NCBI RefSeq assembly: GCF_900107925.1
Contig: NZ_FNUJ01000021.1
Location: 16,345 to 80,344 of the forward strand
Length of the DNA stretch: 64,000 nt
Source of the DNA: Amycolatopsis pretoriensis
Lineage (GTDB): Bacteria > Actinomycetota > Actinomycetes > Mycobacteriales > Pseudonocardiaceae
Direction of reading: 5' to 3'
Both the position numbers and the translations under genes were made by a program. Of the stretch, positions 1 to 8,942 are shown one piece after another (position 1 is the first letter of the stretch; every line of letters begins with the position of its first letter). The notes below the pieces were generated by a model. That model saw nothing but the letters and a program-made list of their open reading frames with translations, did no database searches and was not told where the DNA came from.

Positions 1-818
1 CCGATCCCCGAAGTGAGCAGATCATCGGCCAGCTCGTGAGGCGGCGTGTAGTACGAGGCGACGTCGAGCATGTAGATCCAGCCGTCCGGGGTCGGCAGGA
101 TCTCTCCCTGCAGGAAGTCGAATCGACCGTCGGCGAGCAGCCTACGTTGGCTGGCGAACAGCTCTTCGATGGTGGGGTAGTAGACCTTGAAGCGCCGCAC
201 ACGCTCGGGCGCCGGGATCAACGGCAGAGTGGCTCGCACAATGACTCCGCACTGACCGAATCCGCCCAGCACCGCGTGGAAGAGGTCGGGAAGCTCCGCC
301 GGTGAGCAGTGTCGGAGAACTCCGTCGGCAGTGACGACGTCGAGAGCCAGCGCGTTGTCCGTCTGGACTCCGTACCGATGGCTGGTACCGCCGATTCCAC
401 CCACCGACAGAGTGCCGCCGACAGACGTGCCCAAGTAGTCGGTGAGGACTCGCGGAGTCAGTCCGTGCTGGAGCGTGCGTGCGAGAAGTGAGTTCCAAGT
501 CGCGCCGGCGCCGACGGTCACCTGGTCGTCGGTGAGGTCGTGAACCTCGTCCAGGGCGGTCAGGTCGATGACCAAGCCGTCGAGCACCTGGGCCTGCCCC
601 AGGCTGGTGTGCCCGCACCCCCGGGGTACGACGGGGACATCGCTGGCCGCGGCGACAGGCAAGACGGTTTCGATGTCGGCGGCGGACTTGGCGTGGAGAA
701 CAGCGAGCGGCGGATGGTTGACGATGCCACCGAAGTCGGCTGCAGCGAAGGCTGTCGCGGCGGAGTCGGTGACCACCGTGCCGTCGAGATTCAGGTGGGA
801 GAAAGGGTTCGAAGTCAC
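1..818 (-). CDS. FAD-linked oxidase, cytokinin-dehydrogenase-like (3' end off the window)
   Basis: The visible 272 codons are the N-terminal part of a flavoprotein of the FAD_binding_4 / cytokinin dehydrogenase type. These enzymes oxidise small alcohols or amines and pass electrons from FAD to oxygen or another acceptor. The FAD-binding motif PRGCGHTSLGQ lies near residue 65; its His is at the place where relatives bind FAD covalently. It is followed by the typical GATWNSLL and GGTLSVGGIGG segments. The GTG start overlaps the stop of the upstream regulator by 4 bases, so the two are co-translated and the regulator probably controls the oxidase. The stop codon is left of base 1. The substrate cannot be told from sequence. 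Confidence 0.85.
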   Translation of the reverse strand, partial: MTSNPFSHLNLDGTVVTDSAATAFAAADFGGIVNHPPLAVLHAKSAADIETVLPVAAASDVPVVPRGCGHTSLGQAQVLDGLVIDLTALDEVHDLTDDQVTVGAGATWNSLLARTLQHGLTPRVLTDYLGTSVGGTLSVGGIGGTSHRYGVQTDNALALDVVTADGVLRHCSPAELPDLFHAVLGGFGQCGVIVRATLPLIPAPERVRRFKVYYPTIEELFASQRRLLADGRFDFLQGEILPTPDGWIYMLDVASYYTPPHELADDLLTSGI

Positions 819-3067
819 TTCGCTGCTCCGTCCTCGAGATTGGCGATGCCGGCGCGCACAACGGCTTCGGCGGGATCTCCTCGCCGTTCGAAGATGTCCG
901 CGGCCTCTTCGAGCCGGCGACGCGCCGTGGTGTTGTCGCCGCGTGCGGTCGATGTTCGTGCGAGAGCCCAAAGGGTGTCAGCTTGGCCTTTGTCATCACA
1001 CGCTGCTTGCTGAACGGAAAGGGCCGCTTCGAGCTGATTCAGCGCATCGTCGAGCAGGTCGGCGGCGAGGTAGGTCATTCCCAGTTGGTAGAGCGAGAGC
1101 CCTTCTCCGTACTTGTCGTCGATGGACCTGCAGAGTGACAGCGCACGGCCGGCGTAGCGGAGCGCGTCTTCCGTGTGCTTCTCTCCCCGGCAGAGGTCGG
1201 CGAGGTGCACCAGCGCCACCGATTCGGCGTGCTGGTCGTGCTGGCCGCGGTGAATCACCATGCCGCGCTCGAGCGCGTTCCTGGCCGCTTCGACGTCTTC
1301 CATGTCGGCGTACGCGAGCCCGATGCCGATGTGGCACCACGCCGACCTGGTCGGTTCGCCCTCGTTCTCCAGCAGGTCCAGCCCTCGGCGAAACGCCTCG
1401 CGACCACTTTCCGGTTTTCCCAGGCCGAGTTCGACGAGGCCGAGACCGGTCAGCATATCGGCCTGCAGGCAGGGATCTTCCAATTTGGAAGCGGCTTCCA
1501 GGCCCAGGTGGTAGGTGCGCTCCCAAATAGTCCATGGCTTGCGGAGGTGGAAGTAGGAAAAGAGTGCTTGCGAGATGCGGGACGCAAGCTCGGGGTGCCC
1601 GATCCGGAGAGCAAGCCCGACGACCGAAGGAAAACTGGCCATCTCCCGCTCGCACCAGGCGAACGCCTCGGCGTAGCCGGGTAGCGCGGTATCGGTGCTC
1701 GGAGACCGGAATGGCTCGAGAGCGAGCCCCGCCGCGGTGGCGGTGTCGAGGTACCACGACAGCTCACGTACTTGAGCTCTCTCGATATCTTCGGGTGAGT
1801 CGACGGCGAGAGCCTGCTCGGTCGCGTAGACGCGGAGCAGATCGTGCAGCCAGAAGTGGTCTCGGTCGGCCTCCTCGACCAGATGGCACATGGCGAGTGT
1901 GCGAAGGAGGTGCGCCGCCTGGCCGGACTCCATGTCGGCGAGTGCCGCGGCCGCCGGAACGCTGATCTCCTTGCCTGGGTGCAGACCGAGCACCCGGAAC
2001 ATCCGCGCTGCCGCCGTGGGCAGGGCACGGTATGACCAGGAGAAGACGGCCCGGACGTCGGCGTCTTCGTCGGATGCGAGGGCGGCGAGCCGCTGCCGCT
2101 CTTCGGCGAGGTCTTCGGCGAGCTCGGCCAGCCGAATCGGGTGTGCGGCGATGCGCTCCGCGGCGACAGCGACAGCGAGCGGGAGGTGACCGCACCGATC
2201 GAGAACGGCTTGCGCGGCCAACGGCTCGTCGTCGACCCGTGGACCAACGACTTCACGCAAGAAGCGGAGCGAGTCGTCCGCGGTGAAGGGAGCAAGACCC
2301 AGTTGCGTCGCCCCCGCGCGCACGACCAGACCGGTGAGCATGACCCGGCTCGTCACCAGTACCGTGCTGCCAGCCGCACCGGGGAGCAGAGGCCGCACCT
2401 GGTCCGTAGAAACCGCGTTGTCGAGCACGACCAACATCCGGCGATCGTGCGTCATCGTGCGGAACAGCGCTGCGCGCTTCTCCTCGCTGGGCGGAACGTC
2501 CGCGGGGGTCAATCCCAGGGAAATCAGGAAGTCTTCCAAGATTTCCGCCGGGCTGGCCGGTGATTGGTGTCCCGAGTGCCCGCGAAGATCCGCGAACAGC
2601 TGACCGTCGGGGAAGCGGCCGATCTCTCGATGGGCCCAGTAGAGGGCCAGGGTCGTTTTTCCGACTCCTGGCAGTCCGTGCACGGTCGCTATCGACAGTC
2701 TGTCCGCTTTGTCGGAGACCGCGTCGAGAGCCGACAGCTGAGCGCTTCGCCCGACGAACCGGCCCGGAGCCGCCGGCAACTGTGCCGGACGCGCCACCGT
2801 AGCTTCCGAATCGCTTTGTCGTGGGCGAGGGATCAGCGCCAGCAGTTCGCCGCCGGCCTCGAGCGCGGTGTCGCAAGCCTCTGCCAGCTCCGTGGTGGCA
2901 GCGCGACGGCCGTGTTCGACGTTGGCGAGGTGAGCTCGGCTGTAGTGGGTGCGAGCGGCCAGTTCCGTCAGGGAAAGGCCGCGGGCGACGCGCACATCCC
3001 GAAGCTCGGTTCCGAAAGTCTTTCGTTTTTCGACTTCCGTTCTCCGCGTTTCATGTTTCTGATACAT
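815..3067 (-). CDS. XRE-family regulator with NB-ARC ATPase and TPR repeats
   Basis: A 750-residue signalling regulator. Residues about 17-73 form an XRE helix-turn-helix (LSLTELAARTHYSRAHLANV). A linker leads to FVGR at 104 and a Walker A, GLPGVGKTT, at 131-139 of an NB-ARC/STAND ATPase, followed by an arm region and C-terminal tetratricopeptide repeats. Such proteins are thought to oligomerise on ligand and nucleotide binding and to control linked genes. The reading frame stays open 116 codons further upstream, but I chose ATG 3067 because the helix-turn-helix begins soon after it and a GGGGG sequence lies upstream. A nested palindrome covers this start codon. The downstream oxidase overlaps by 4 bases. 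Confidence 0.85.
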   Translation of the reverse strand: MYQKHETRRTEVEKRKTFGTELRDVRVARGLSLTELAARTHYSRAHLANVEHGRRAATTELAEACDTALEAGGELLALIPRPRQSDSEATVARPAQLPAAPGRFVGRSAQLSALDAVSDKADRLSIATVHGLPGVGKTTLALYWAHREIGRFPDGQLFADLRGHSGHQSPASPAEILEDFLISLGLTPADVPPSEEKRAALFRTMTHDRRMLVVLDNAVSTDQVRPLLPGAAGSTVLVTSRVMLTGLVVRAGATQLGLAPFTADDSLRFLREVVGPRVDDEPLAAQAVLDRCGHLPLAVAVAAERIAAHPIRLAELAEDLAEERQRLAALASDEDADVRAVFSWSYRALPTAAARMFRVLGLHPGKEISVPAAAALADMESGQAAHLLRTLAMCHLVEEADRDHFWLHDLLRVYATEQALAVDSPEDIERAQVRELSWYLDTATAAGLALEPFRSPSTDTALPGYAEAFAWCEREMASFPSVVGLALRIGHPELASRISQALFSYFHLRKPWTIWERTYHLGLEAASKLEDPCLQADMLTGLGLVELGLGKPESGREAFRRGLDLLENEGEPTRSAWCHIGIGLAYADMEDVEAARNALERGMVIHRGQHDQHAESVALVHLADLCRGEKHTEDALRYAGRALSLCRSIDDKYGEGLSLYQLGMTYLAADLLDDALNQLEAALSVQQAACDDKGQADTLWALARTSTARGDNTTARRRLEEAADIFERRGDPAEAVVRAGIANLEDGAAK

Positions 3068-3072
3068 GAAAC
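3048..3072. promoter_or_regulatory. Palindromic operator candidate over the regulator start
   Basis: GTTTCATGT (3048-3056) and ACATGAAAC (3064-3072) are perfect 9-base inverted arms around a 7-base centre. A second overlapping pair, GTTTC/GAAAC-type with 7-base arms (GTTTCTG and CAGAAAC on the minus strand), lies in the same stretch. The ATG of the XRE/NB-ARC gene (3065-3067) sits inside the right arm. A repressor bound here would block translation start and early transcription, so autoregulation by the encoded XRE protein is the simplest reading (inference). Confidence 0.5.
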
Positions 3073-3415
3073 AGAAACCCCCTGGTAATCGCGGTCGCTG
3101 CGGTTGATCCTGGGATGGAGGCACCGAGCGACGGATACGTACCCCTCGGCAACGAGGGTAGCGCCACCGGAGCTTCGGGACCGGAAAATCGCGGGACGCC
3201 GCGAACAAGATCGTCGTGAGGTAGACGGTCAGGTACTGAAGGTGACCTCCGCTCCGTCCGGGACCCCAAACGGGTGACATCTCGAACGGTGCACGGTTGG
3301 CGCTCTGTAGCTGCTCCGCTTCACCTCTCGGAAGTTCCACCTGTCCGCTCGGGCTGACGCTTGCCCGAGCGTCTTGCGGCCGATTCGTCGGACCATAAAA
3401 CATTTGGAGAATCAC
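3068..3415. other. Divergent intergenic region
   Basis: This 348-base gap separates the minus-strand regulator from the plus-strand secreted protein. Apart from the palindrome at its left edge I see no convincing gene; open frames here lack start signals and resemble nothing. Both divergent promoters should lie here, but no clear -35/-10 pair stands out. Confidence 0.4.
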
Positions 3416-3751
3416 GTGTCTTTCTCAACCTGTCTTCAGCGCGCTTCTGTTGTTGGAGCGATCGCTCTGTTGTTCAGCTGCTCTGTAGCGATGGACGCGT
3501 CTGCCCGGCCGATGCCGGAGAAAGCCGAAGCCGCCGGCTGCGGCTACATCGGGGGAGGTGAATACACGCATTGCGACAATGGTTCCGGGTCAACTGTGAT
3601 GCTCGACGTCCAGGACATTTTCTTCAACGTGTTCCACTACTGCGTCGGTCCGGGAACCACGAACCTGCAGCCGGTGATCCGCTGGCGCGTGATCGGCGCG
3701 TGGTGGAACGGCGGCGTGGGGTGCGACCCGGGGTACTACGGGCCGGCGTAA
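3416..3751 (+). CDS. Small secreted Cys-rich protein, DUF6355-like
   Basis: A 111-residue exported protein. The first 35 or so residues are a signal peptide with a hydrophobic core (ASVVGAIALLFSCSVAM). The mature part has four cysteines in the order CGY, HC, YCVGPGT and VGC, with Trp and Tyr pairs near the end. This spacing resembles the DUF6355 family of small secreted actinobacterial proteins. An upstream ATG at 3374 is in frame, but GTG 3416 has a good GGAGA ribosome site 5 bases before it, so I use that. Function unknown. It stands alone between the regulator and the Tad operon. Confidence 0.6.
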   Translation: MSFSTCLQRASVVGAIALLFSCSVAMDASARPMPEKAEAAGCGYIGGGEYTHCDNGSGSTVMLDVQDIFFNVFHYCVGPGTTNLQPVIRWRVIGAWWNGGVGCDPGYYGPA

Positions 3752-3857
3752 CGCCGCGGTGCGCCACACATTCGTGTGAACAGAGCGCAGCGCGGTCGTC
3801 GGTACGTCCACGCCCGGTTTGATGGCCTGGTCGAACTCTTGGCAGGAAGGCCGCAAA

Positions 3858-4433
3858 ATGTCCAAGAATTGCTTCCCGGTTGCATCGCTCCTGCTCGCCG
3901 TCGGTCTGGCTGGATGCGCGCGCGAAACGGAGACGCCGGCAGCCACCGCGCCGTCGGTGCAGGTTCCCCTTCCATCAGGCGCCAGGACCGTTCCGCCGGG
4001 CTCGGAAGCGTCCAGTGCAGCGCTGGCCGCGTACGAGCTCTACTGGCAGATCAGTGAGCAAGCCGGCCGCGCCCCACGCGAGAAGGACTGGCGTCCCGAG
4101 CTGGGGAAGGCGATGGCCGACCCGGCGCTGACGGACTACGTGAACGAGGTCGCCAACCTCGCCTCGGTCCCGGCGCACACCGTCGGCCGGTACGGACGCA
4201 CGCCGAAGGTGACCTCGGTGTCGCTCGGCGAACCGCCGCGAGTGGTCATCACCGACTGCCTCGACGCCACCGACGAGCACCTGGTCAGCGACAAGGCCGG
4301 CGAGCTCGGACGCAACCTCGACCACCCGGACCAGCCGCGCCGCTACGAGTTCGAAGCTCAGGTCGTCCGCTACCCGGAGCCCGACAGGTGGCTGGTGCAG
4401 CAGGTCCAACCACGTCTGGAGAAACCATGTTGA
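3858..4433 (+). CDS. Lipoprotein at the head of the Tad operon
   Basis: A 191-residue predicted lipoprotein. The N-terminus has a short hydrophobic core ending in the lipobox LAGC (Cys near residue 20), then a Pro/Thr/Ala linker and a soluble domain with a conserved-looking C-terminal part (EFEAQVVRYPEPDRWLVQQV), as in proteins with a small NTF2- or immunoglobulin-like fold. The start at 3858 was chosen over an earlier in-frame ATG (3819) because it puts the signal sequence at the N-terminus and has AGGAAGG upstream. The stop overlaps the next gene by 7 bases. It may be an accessory of the Tad secretion apparatus on the outer face of the membrane (inference from context). Confidence 0.7.
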   Translation: MSKNCFPVASLLLAVGLAGCARETETPAATAPSVQVPLPSGARTVPPGSEASSAALAAYELYWQISEQAGRAPREKDWRPELGKAMADPALTDYVNEVANLASVPAHTVGRYGRTPKVTSVSLGEPPRVVITDCLDATDEHLVSDKAGELGRNLDHPDQPRRYEFEAQVVRYPEPDRWLVQQVQPRLEKPC

Positions 4434-5314
4434 AGAGCAGTTGTGCTCTCGCCGCCGTCTTCGTCGTTGTGGCGTTGCCGCCGCCGGGGTACGGGCAAGC
4501 CGGCCCTGGCGGGTGCACCTCGACCGGGACCCGGGGGAGGTGCTGGGTGGCGGCTGCCGATCCGGGCCGCTCTGCCGGTGATTCCGGCCCTCGGCAAACA
4601 GGTACCGGGTCAGGCGAGCACTCGGGCGGACAGGGCGCTCAGCAGTCGCGATATTCGTGCACAGGCCGCCCGTGGACACCGCCGCCCGCCGGCGATCCGC
4701 TCTGGGGCGGCCACTCACCGTCCGACGGCTCGCTCAAGCTCCTGATCTGTCAAGGCGGCGGCGCTCTGCAGGGGTGGCCGCGGGTGGTGTTCACGCCGAA
4801 TGGGCAGCCAGTCGTCGTCCCGCAGGTGTCGCCGGCGGAACTGGCCCAGCAGGCCATCTCCGAGATGGGGTTGTCGGCCCCGGACATCCGGCTGGCGCCA
4901 CCCGCGGACTCGCCGCACGGCGCGACCATCGGCTTCCCGGTCTGGATGTGGACCGCTCGCCGCGAGGCCACGGTGGGGCCGGTGACGCGGACCGCGAGCG
5001 CCGGCTCGATCACCGTGACCGCCACGGCCACCTTGGCCAAGGTCGACTGGTCAATGGGCGACGGGACGATGCTCAGCTGCCCCGGTCCCGGCACCGAGTT
5101 CACCGACGACCTGGCCGGACAGCCGTCGCCGACGTGCGGACACGTCTATCGCGACCTCGTCGCCGGGGGTGTGGCCGGGATAAACGCGACGAGCCGCTGG
5201 GAGATCCGCTGGTCGGGCGGTGGGCAGAGCGCGTTCCGGACGATGGCGCTTACCTCGTCGACGCAGCTGCCGGTCCGGGAGATCCGAACCTTGAACACTC
5301 GGGGCCCGCGATGA
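4427..5314 (+). CDS. Secreted protein of the Tad locus
   Basis: A 295-residue exported protein with a signal peptide (CALAAVFVVVALPPPGYGQA), a Gly/Ser/Thr-rich low-complexity linker of about 60 residues, and a C-terminal domain with paired cysteines (LSCPGPG and PTCGHVY). Similar genes are often found beside actinobacterial tad genes and are usually listed as hypothetical. The start at ATG 4427 has a GGAG site and overlaps the lipoprotein stop. It overlaps the next gene by ATGA. It could be a surface partner of the pilus; no enzyme motif is visible. Confidence 0.65.
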   Translation: MLKSSCALAAVFVVVALPPPGYGQAGPGGCTSTGTRGRCWVAAADPGRSAGDSGPRQTGTGSGEHSGGQGAQQSRYSCTGRPWTPPPAGDPLWGGHSPSDGSLKLLICQGGGALQGWPRVVFTPNGQPVVVPQVSPAELAQQAISEMGLSAPDIRLAPPADSPHGATIGFPVWMWTARREATVGPVTRTASAGSITVTATATLAKVDWSMGDGTMLSCPGPGTEFTDDLAGQPSPTCGHVYRDLVAGGVAGINATSRWEIRWSGGGQSAFRTMALTSSTQLPVREIRTLNTRGPR

Positions 5315-5976
5315 CGACGCGGGTGCAGCAGCTGCGCGGCGTTCCGGATGCCCCGCCTCCGGCGCCGGTTGCGCTCCGGCCGCCACGACGTCGTCGCTCC
5401 AAGCTGCTCGTTCTGCTCGGCGTCCTGCTGTGCGCGCTGTCCGCCGCCGGGATCGTCTGGGTCTTCCGCGCGACCGACGAAGCGGTCGCCGCCGTCGGTG
5501 TCGCCCGGCCGGTCCGCTACGGCGAGGTCATCACCGCCGAGGCGCTGCGCGAGGTTCAGGTCCGGCCCGATCCCGGCGTCAGGCCCTTGCGGTGGGAGCG
5601 GCGGTTCGACGTCGTCGGCCGGACGTCGCCGACTGATCTGCAGCCGGGCGAGATCGTGACGCCCGACGCGGTGACGGACTCCGTGGCCGTGCCGGGCGCC
5701 GGACAGCAGTTGATCGGCGTGCCGGTGAAGCCGGGGCAACTGCCCGCGGCACCCCTGCAGCCTCGCCAGCCGATCCTTCTCGTTCCGGCCGGCGTCGTGG
5801 GCACCACCGCGGAAGCGTGGCCGCCGGTACGCGGCGCGGTGATCAGCGTGAGCGACCGCGATGCGACCTCCACCCAGGTGATCGACGTCGTCGTACCCGA
5901 AGCGAACGGCGTCCAGCTGGCTTCTCGGGCCTCGGCCGGCGGTGTCGCCATCGTCGTGCTGCCGAAGGACCGGTGA
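5311..5976 (+). CDS. cpaB: CpaB/RcpC-like SAF-domain membrane protein
   Basis: A 221-residue protein with a Pro/Arg-rich cytoplasmic start, one membrane helix near residues 30-50 (KLLVLLGVLLCALSAAGIVW), and an extracytoplasmic SAF domain (ARPVRYGEVITAEALREVQV). CpaB/RcpC proteins belong to Flp pilus systems; in diderms they help the secretin, and in monoderm actinobacteria their role is less clear. Start ATG overlaps the previous stop (ATGA) and its own stop overlaps the next gene (GTGA), so it is in the middle of a tightly coupled operon. Confidence 0.8.
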   Translation: MTTRVQQLRGVPDAPPPAPVALRPPRRRRSKLLVLLGVLLCALSAAGIVWVFRATDEAVAAVGVARPVRYGEVITAEALREVQVRPDPGVRPLRWERRFDVVGRTSPTDLQPGEIVTPDAVTDSVAVPGAGQQLIGVPVKPGQLPAAPLQPRQPILLVPAGVVGTTAEAWPPVRGAVISVSDRDATSTQVIDVVVPEANGVQLASRASAGGVAIVVLPKDR

Positions 5977-6779
5977 TCGACGTGCTTATCTCCTTCATCT
6001 CGGTGAACGGCAGCCCCGGCGTCTCGACGGCAGCGCTGGCGCTGGGCTGGGTCTGGCCACGGCACGCCGTCGTCGCCGAGTGCGACCCGATCGGCGGACG
6101 CGCGCTCACCGTGTTCGACCCCGACGGCATTCACGGACGAACCGGCGTCTTCGAGCTGATGCTCCAAGCGCGGACCATGCCGCTGCACCGGGCGATGTCC
6201 AGCCAGCTGCTCGTCCTGCCAGACGGCACTGGCCGTCATCACCTCTTGTCCGGCGTCAGCTCGCCGCGCGAAGCCGACAGCCTGGATTGGCGAGGGCTCA
6301 CCTCGTTGTTCCTGGACCTGGAGACCGTCGACGTCCTCGCGGACTGCGGACGGTTCCGCAGTCGGGCCACCGCGGCCGCGGTGCTGTCGGAGGCCGATCT
6401 GGTCGTGGCGGTCGTGCGCAACTCCCGCGGTTCACTGCAAGCCCTCGCGAAGGCAGCAGATGTCGTCCGTGAGGAGCACGGCGTCTTCGACGACGAAGGG
6501 CTCGTCGTCCTGGTCGCCGACCCGGACCCGCGGATCCACCAGCGCTATCCGCACGGCGAGATCGGGAAGGAACTCGGTCTCCACGTCGTCGGCGCTCTGC
6601 CCTGGGACCCGATCAGCGCGGCGCAGTTCTCCGACCTGCATCGGCCCGGCCGGAAATTCGAGACGTCGCCACTGCTGACCCACGCGCGGAAGACGGCCGA
6701 CGAGGTCGGTCGCCGCGCGATGGAACGGATGAGCTGGCTTCGGAAGCGACCGCCGGTGGTGAACGACAATGTCCGTTGA
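5973..6779 (+). CDS. tadZ: TadZ/CpaE-like MinD-type ATPase
   Basis: A 268-residue protein of the MinD/ParA superfamily placed just before tadA, where TadZ/CpaE is expected; TadZ places the pilus machine at the cell pole. The N-terminal P-loop reads NGSPGVSTAALAL: the usual lysines of the deviant Walker A (KGGxGKT) are absent, which is common in TadZ but means ATP binding cannot be taken for granted. Later segments such as DVLADCGRFRS (Walker B-like) fit the fold. The GTG start overlaps the cpaB stop; the end overlaps tadA by 11 bases. Confidence 0.75.
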   Translation: MIDVLISFISVNGSPGVSTAALALGWVWPRHAVVAECDPIGGRALTVFDPDGIHGRTGVFELMLQARTMPLHRAMSSQLLVLPDGTGRHHLLSGVSSPREADSLDWRGLTSLFLDLETVDVLADCGRFRSRATAAAVLSEADLVVAVVRNSRGSLQALAKAADVVREEHGVFDDEGLVVLVADPDPRIHQRYPHGEIGKELGLHVVGALPWDPISAAQFSDLHRPGRKFETSPLLTHARKTADEVGRRAMERMSWLRKRPPVVNDNVR

Positions 6780-8094
6780 CGTCGCAGGCATCGACGAGAT
6801 CGTCGACCGGGTGCAGCAGCGCTTAGCGCCGCTTGTGCAGCAGAAGATCGCATCGGGAGAGCGGGACGAACGTGCGGTCGCGGAGATCCTGCTCGACGAC
6901 GTCCTCTCGGCGGTCGTCAAGGAGTGGGCGGGATCCGGACGCCCGTTCCTCGACTTCGAGCAAGAGCAAGCGGTCCGGTCCGGTGTGCTGGCGGAGATGT
7001 TCGGCCTCGGCCGGCTGGAGGCTTTGCTGGCCGACGACGAGGTCGAGAACATCGACATCATCGGCTGCGACCCGGTGTGGCTGTCCTACCACGACGGCCG
7101 CGTCGGGCGCGCGCCACGGATCGCGCCGACCGACGCGGCCGTTGTTCAGTGGTTGCAGCGGATCGCCGCCCGGAAGGGCCGGACCGAGCACACGATCAAC
7201 GACGCCCGGCCGCTGCTCAACATGGAACTGCCCGGCGGGGAACGGTTGGCCGCGGCGATCGGCGTCACCGACCGGCCGCACGTCTCGATCCGCAGGCACC
7301 GGCTCTCCACCGCCGGCCTAGAAGCCCTGCGCCAACGCGGCATGCTCTCCACCGCACAGCTGGCGCTCCTGCGCGCAGCTGTGCGAGCCGAGAAGAACAT
7401 CGTCATCTGCGGACGGCAGAAGGCAGGAAAGACCACGCTGCTGCGGGCCCTGTGCTGGGAAGTCCCGGCCACCGAGCGCTTCGCCACGCTGGAAACCGAG
7501 TTCGAACTCGGCCTGCACCGCCATCGTGACCGGTTCCCCGCCGTCGTCGCGTTCGAGGAGCGGGAGGGCAACACCGAGCGTTGGGAGAACGGCCGGCCGG
7601 TCGGCGGAGTCGACTTGCCTCGGCTCGTCTGGCAGTCGCTGCGGATGCACACCGCGCGCACGGTCGTCGGCGAGGTCCGTGGCGGTGAAATCGTCCCGAT
7701 GCTCAACGCTCTCGCCGCCGGCGGTGCGGGGTCGCTGTCCACGTTGCACGCGCGCAGCGCGGCGCAGGCCATCCATCGCATGGTGCTGCTGTGCTTGGAG
7801 ACGAATGCGGCGTGGACTCCCGAGTTCGCCTACGAGGTCGTCGCGAACACCATCGATCTGATCGTTCACGTCGACCTCGTGCAGAAGCCGGGGCGTCTCG
7901 ATCGTCACGTCGCCGAAGTCGTCTCCGTCGAGCCGGGGGAGTACGGGCGCCCGGCTCGTACCTCCCTCTTCGCCCCCGAGCCGACCGGCAATCTGCCGAC
8001 CGACATCGAGGACTACGAGCGTGGCGGCTTCGACCGAACCTGGCTGACCAACGGCGGCGACGGCGGCTGGCTGACCGAGCGGAGCCGACGATGA
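6769..8094 (+). CDS. tadA: Tad secretion ATPase TadA (CpaF family)
   Basis: A 441-residue type II/IV secretion ATPase that powers assembly of Flp-type pili. An N-terminal helical domain leads to the CpaF core (EMFGLGRLEALLADDEVENI), a Walker A ICGRQKAGKTTLL (GKT near residue 220), the Asp/Glu and His boxes (RTVVGEVRGGEIVPML) and STLHARS. Length fits the family. ATGA overlap with tadB. Works at the inner face of the membrane with TadB and TadC. Confidence 0.92.
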   Translation: MSVDVAGIDEIVDRVQQRLAPLVQQKIASGERDERAVAEILLDDVLSAVVKEWAGSGRPFLDFEQEQAVRSGVLAEMFGLGRLEALLADDEVENIDIIGCDPVWLSYHDGRVGRAPRIAPTDAAVVQWLQRIAARKGRTEHTINDARPLLNMELPGGERLAAAIGVTDRPHVSIRRHRLSTAGLEALRQRGMLSTAQLALLRAAVRAEKNIVICGRQKAGKTTLLRALCWEVPATERFATLETEFELGLHRHRDRFPAVVAFEEREGNTERWENGRPVGGVDLPRLVWQSLRMHTARTVVGEVRGGEIVPMLNALAAGGAGSLSTLHARSAAQAIHRMVLLCLETNAAWTPEFAYEVVANTIDLIVHVDLVQKPGRLDRHVAEVVSVEPGEYGRPARTSLFAPEPTGNLPTDIEDYERGGFDRTWLTNGGDGGWLTERSRR

Positions 8095-8942
8095 CCGAGT
8101 TCGTCCTCGCACTGGCGGGCGCCGGAACGGGCCTGGGAATCACCCTCGCCGTCCTCGGCGTCTACGGCCGCGAGCCAGACGTCGTGCCGGCCTTCCGGCA
8201 CGGTCGACGGTGGCTGCTGCTGCGTCGACGTGGCTCGGCGAAGTGGGGGCTGGCCTGCGGCACCGGCGCCGTCATTTGGCTGGTCAGCGGCTGGCCCGTC
8301 GCCGGAATCGCCATCGCGGCCGGCGGCGCGTTCCTGCCGTGGCTATTCGGTGCGGGCAAGGTCGCCGCGCAGCGGATCGAGCGACTCGAAGCGCTCGAGG
8401 ACTGGCTACGCGGGCTCGCGGACGTCCTGCGCGCCGGAAACGCCGGCCTCGTCGGCGCCTTGCAGGGCTCGGCCACCGACGTTGCGCCCGCCATCCGCGC
8501 CGAGGTCACCACGCTGGGACAGCGACTGCGTACTTGGGACGTCGCCGACGCACTGCTGCAATTCGCCGACGACGTCGACGACCAAATCGGCGACGCCGCG
8601 GCGGCCGGCCTGTGTGTCGCCCATCGGCAGGGAACCGGCACCGCCGAGCTTCTGACCACCCTGGCCCGGCAGATCGCCGCGGACGTCGCTGCTCGTCGTG
8701 ACGCGGAGACCGAACGCGCCAGGCGGCGGTCCGCCGCGCGGATCCTGCTCGGCCTCTGGGCGGTGATGTTCGTCGGCTTCGCCGCCTTCGGTAGCGACAG
8801 CTACACCTCGGTCTACAGCTCCATCGGCGGCCAGCTGGTTCTCGCCCTGGTGCTAAGTGTCGTCGGCCTCGCGGTGGTGTGGTTGCGCTGGCTCGGTGTC
8901 GAGCCACCGGCGCCGCGCTTCCTTCGTCGGGAGTCGTCATGA
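8091..8942 (+). CDS. tadB: Tad platform protein TadB
   Basis: A 283-residue type II secretion F-domain membrane protein. It has hydrophobic segments at about residues 5-25, 55-85 and two at the C-terminus, and a cytoplasmic F-domain with RIERLEALEDWLRGLADVLRAG followed by the QGTGTAELLTTLARQIA helix typical of TadB. Forms the inner-membrane platform turned by TadA. Overlaps both neighbours by ATGA. Confidence 0.88.
   Translation: MTEFVLALAGAGTGLGITLAVLGVYGREPDVVPAFRHGRRWLLLRRRGSAKWGLACGTGAVIWLVSGWPVAGIAIAAGGAFLPWLFGAGKVAAQRIERLEALEDWLRGLADVLRAGNAGLVGALQGSATDVAPAIRAEVTTLGQRLRTWDVADALLQFADDVDDQIGDAAAAGLCVAHRQGTGTAELLTTLARQIAADVAARRDAETERARRRSAARILLGLWAVMFVGFAAFGSDSYTSVYSSIGGQLVLALVLSVVGLAVVWLRWLGVEPPAPRFLRRESS

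Noticed and set aside
142..999. Minus-strand open frame of 285 codons across the oxidase and regulator ends
   Set aside because: It is out of frame with both real genes, which overlap by GTGA at 815-818 and have clear domains.
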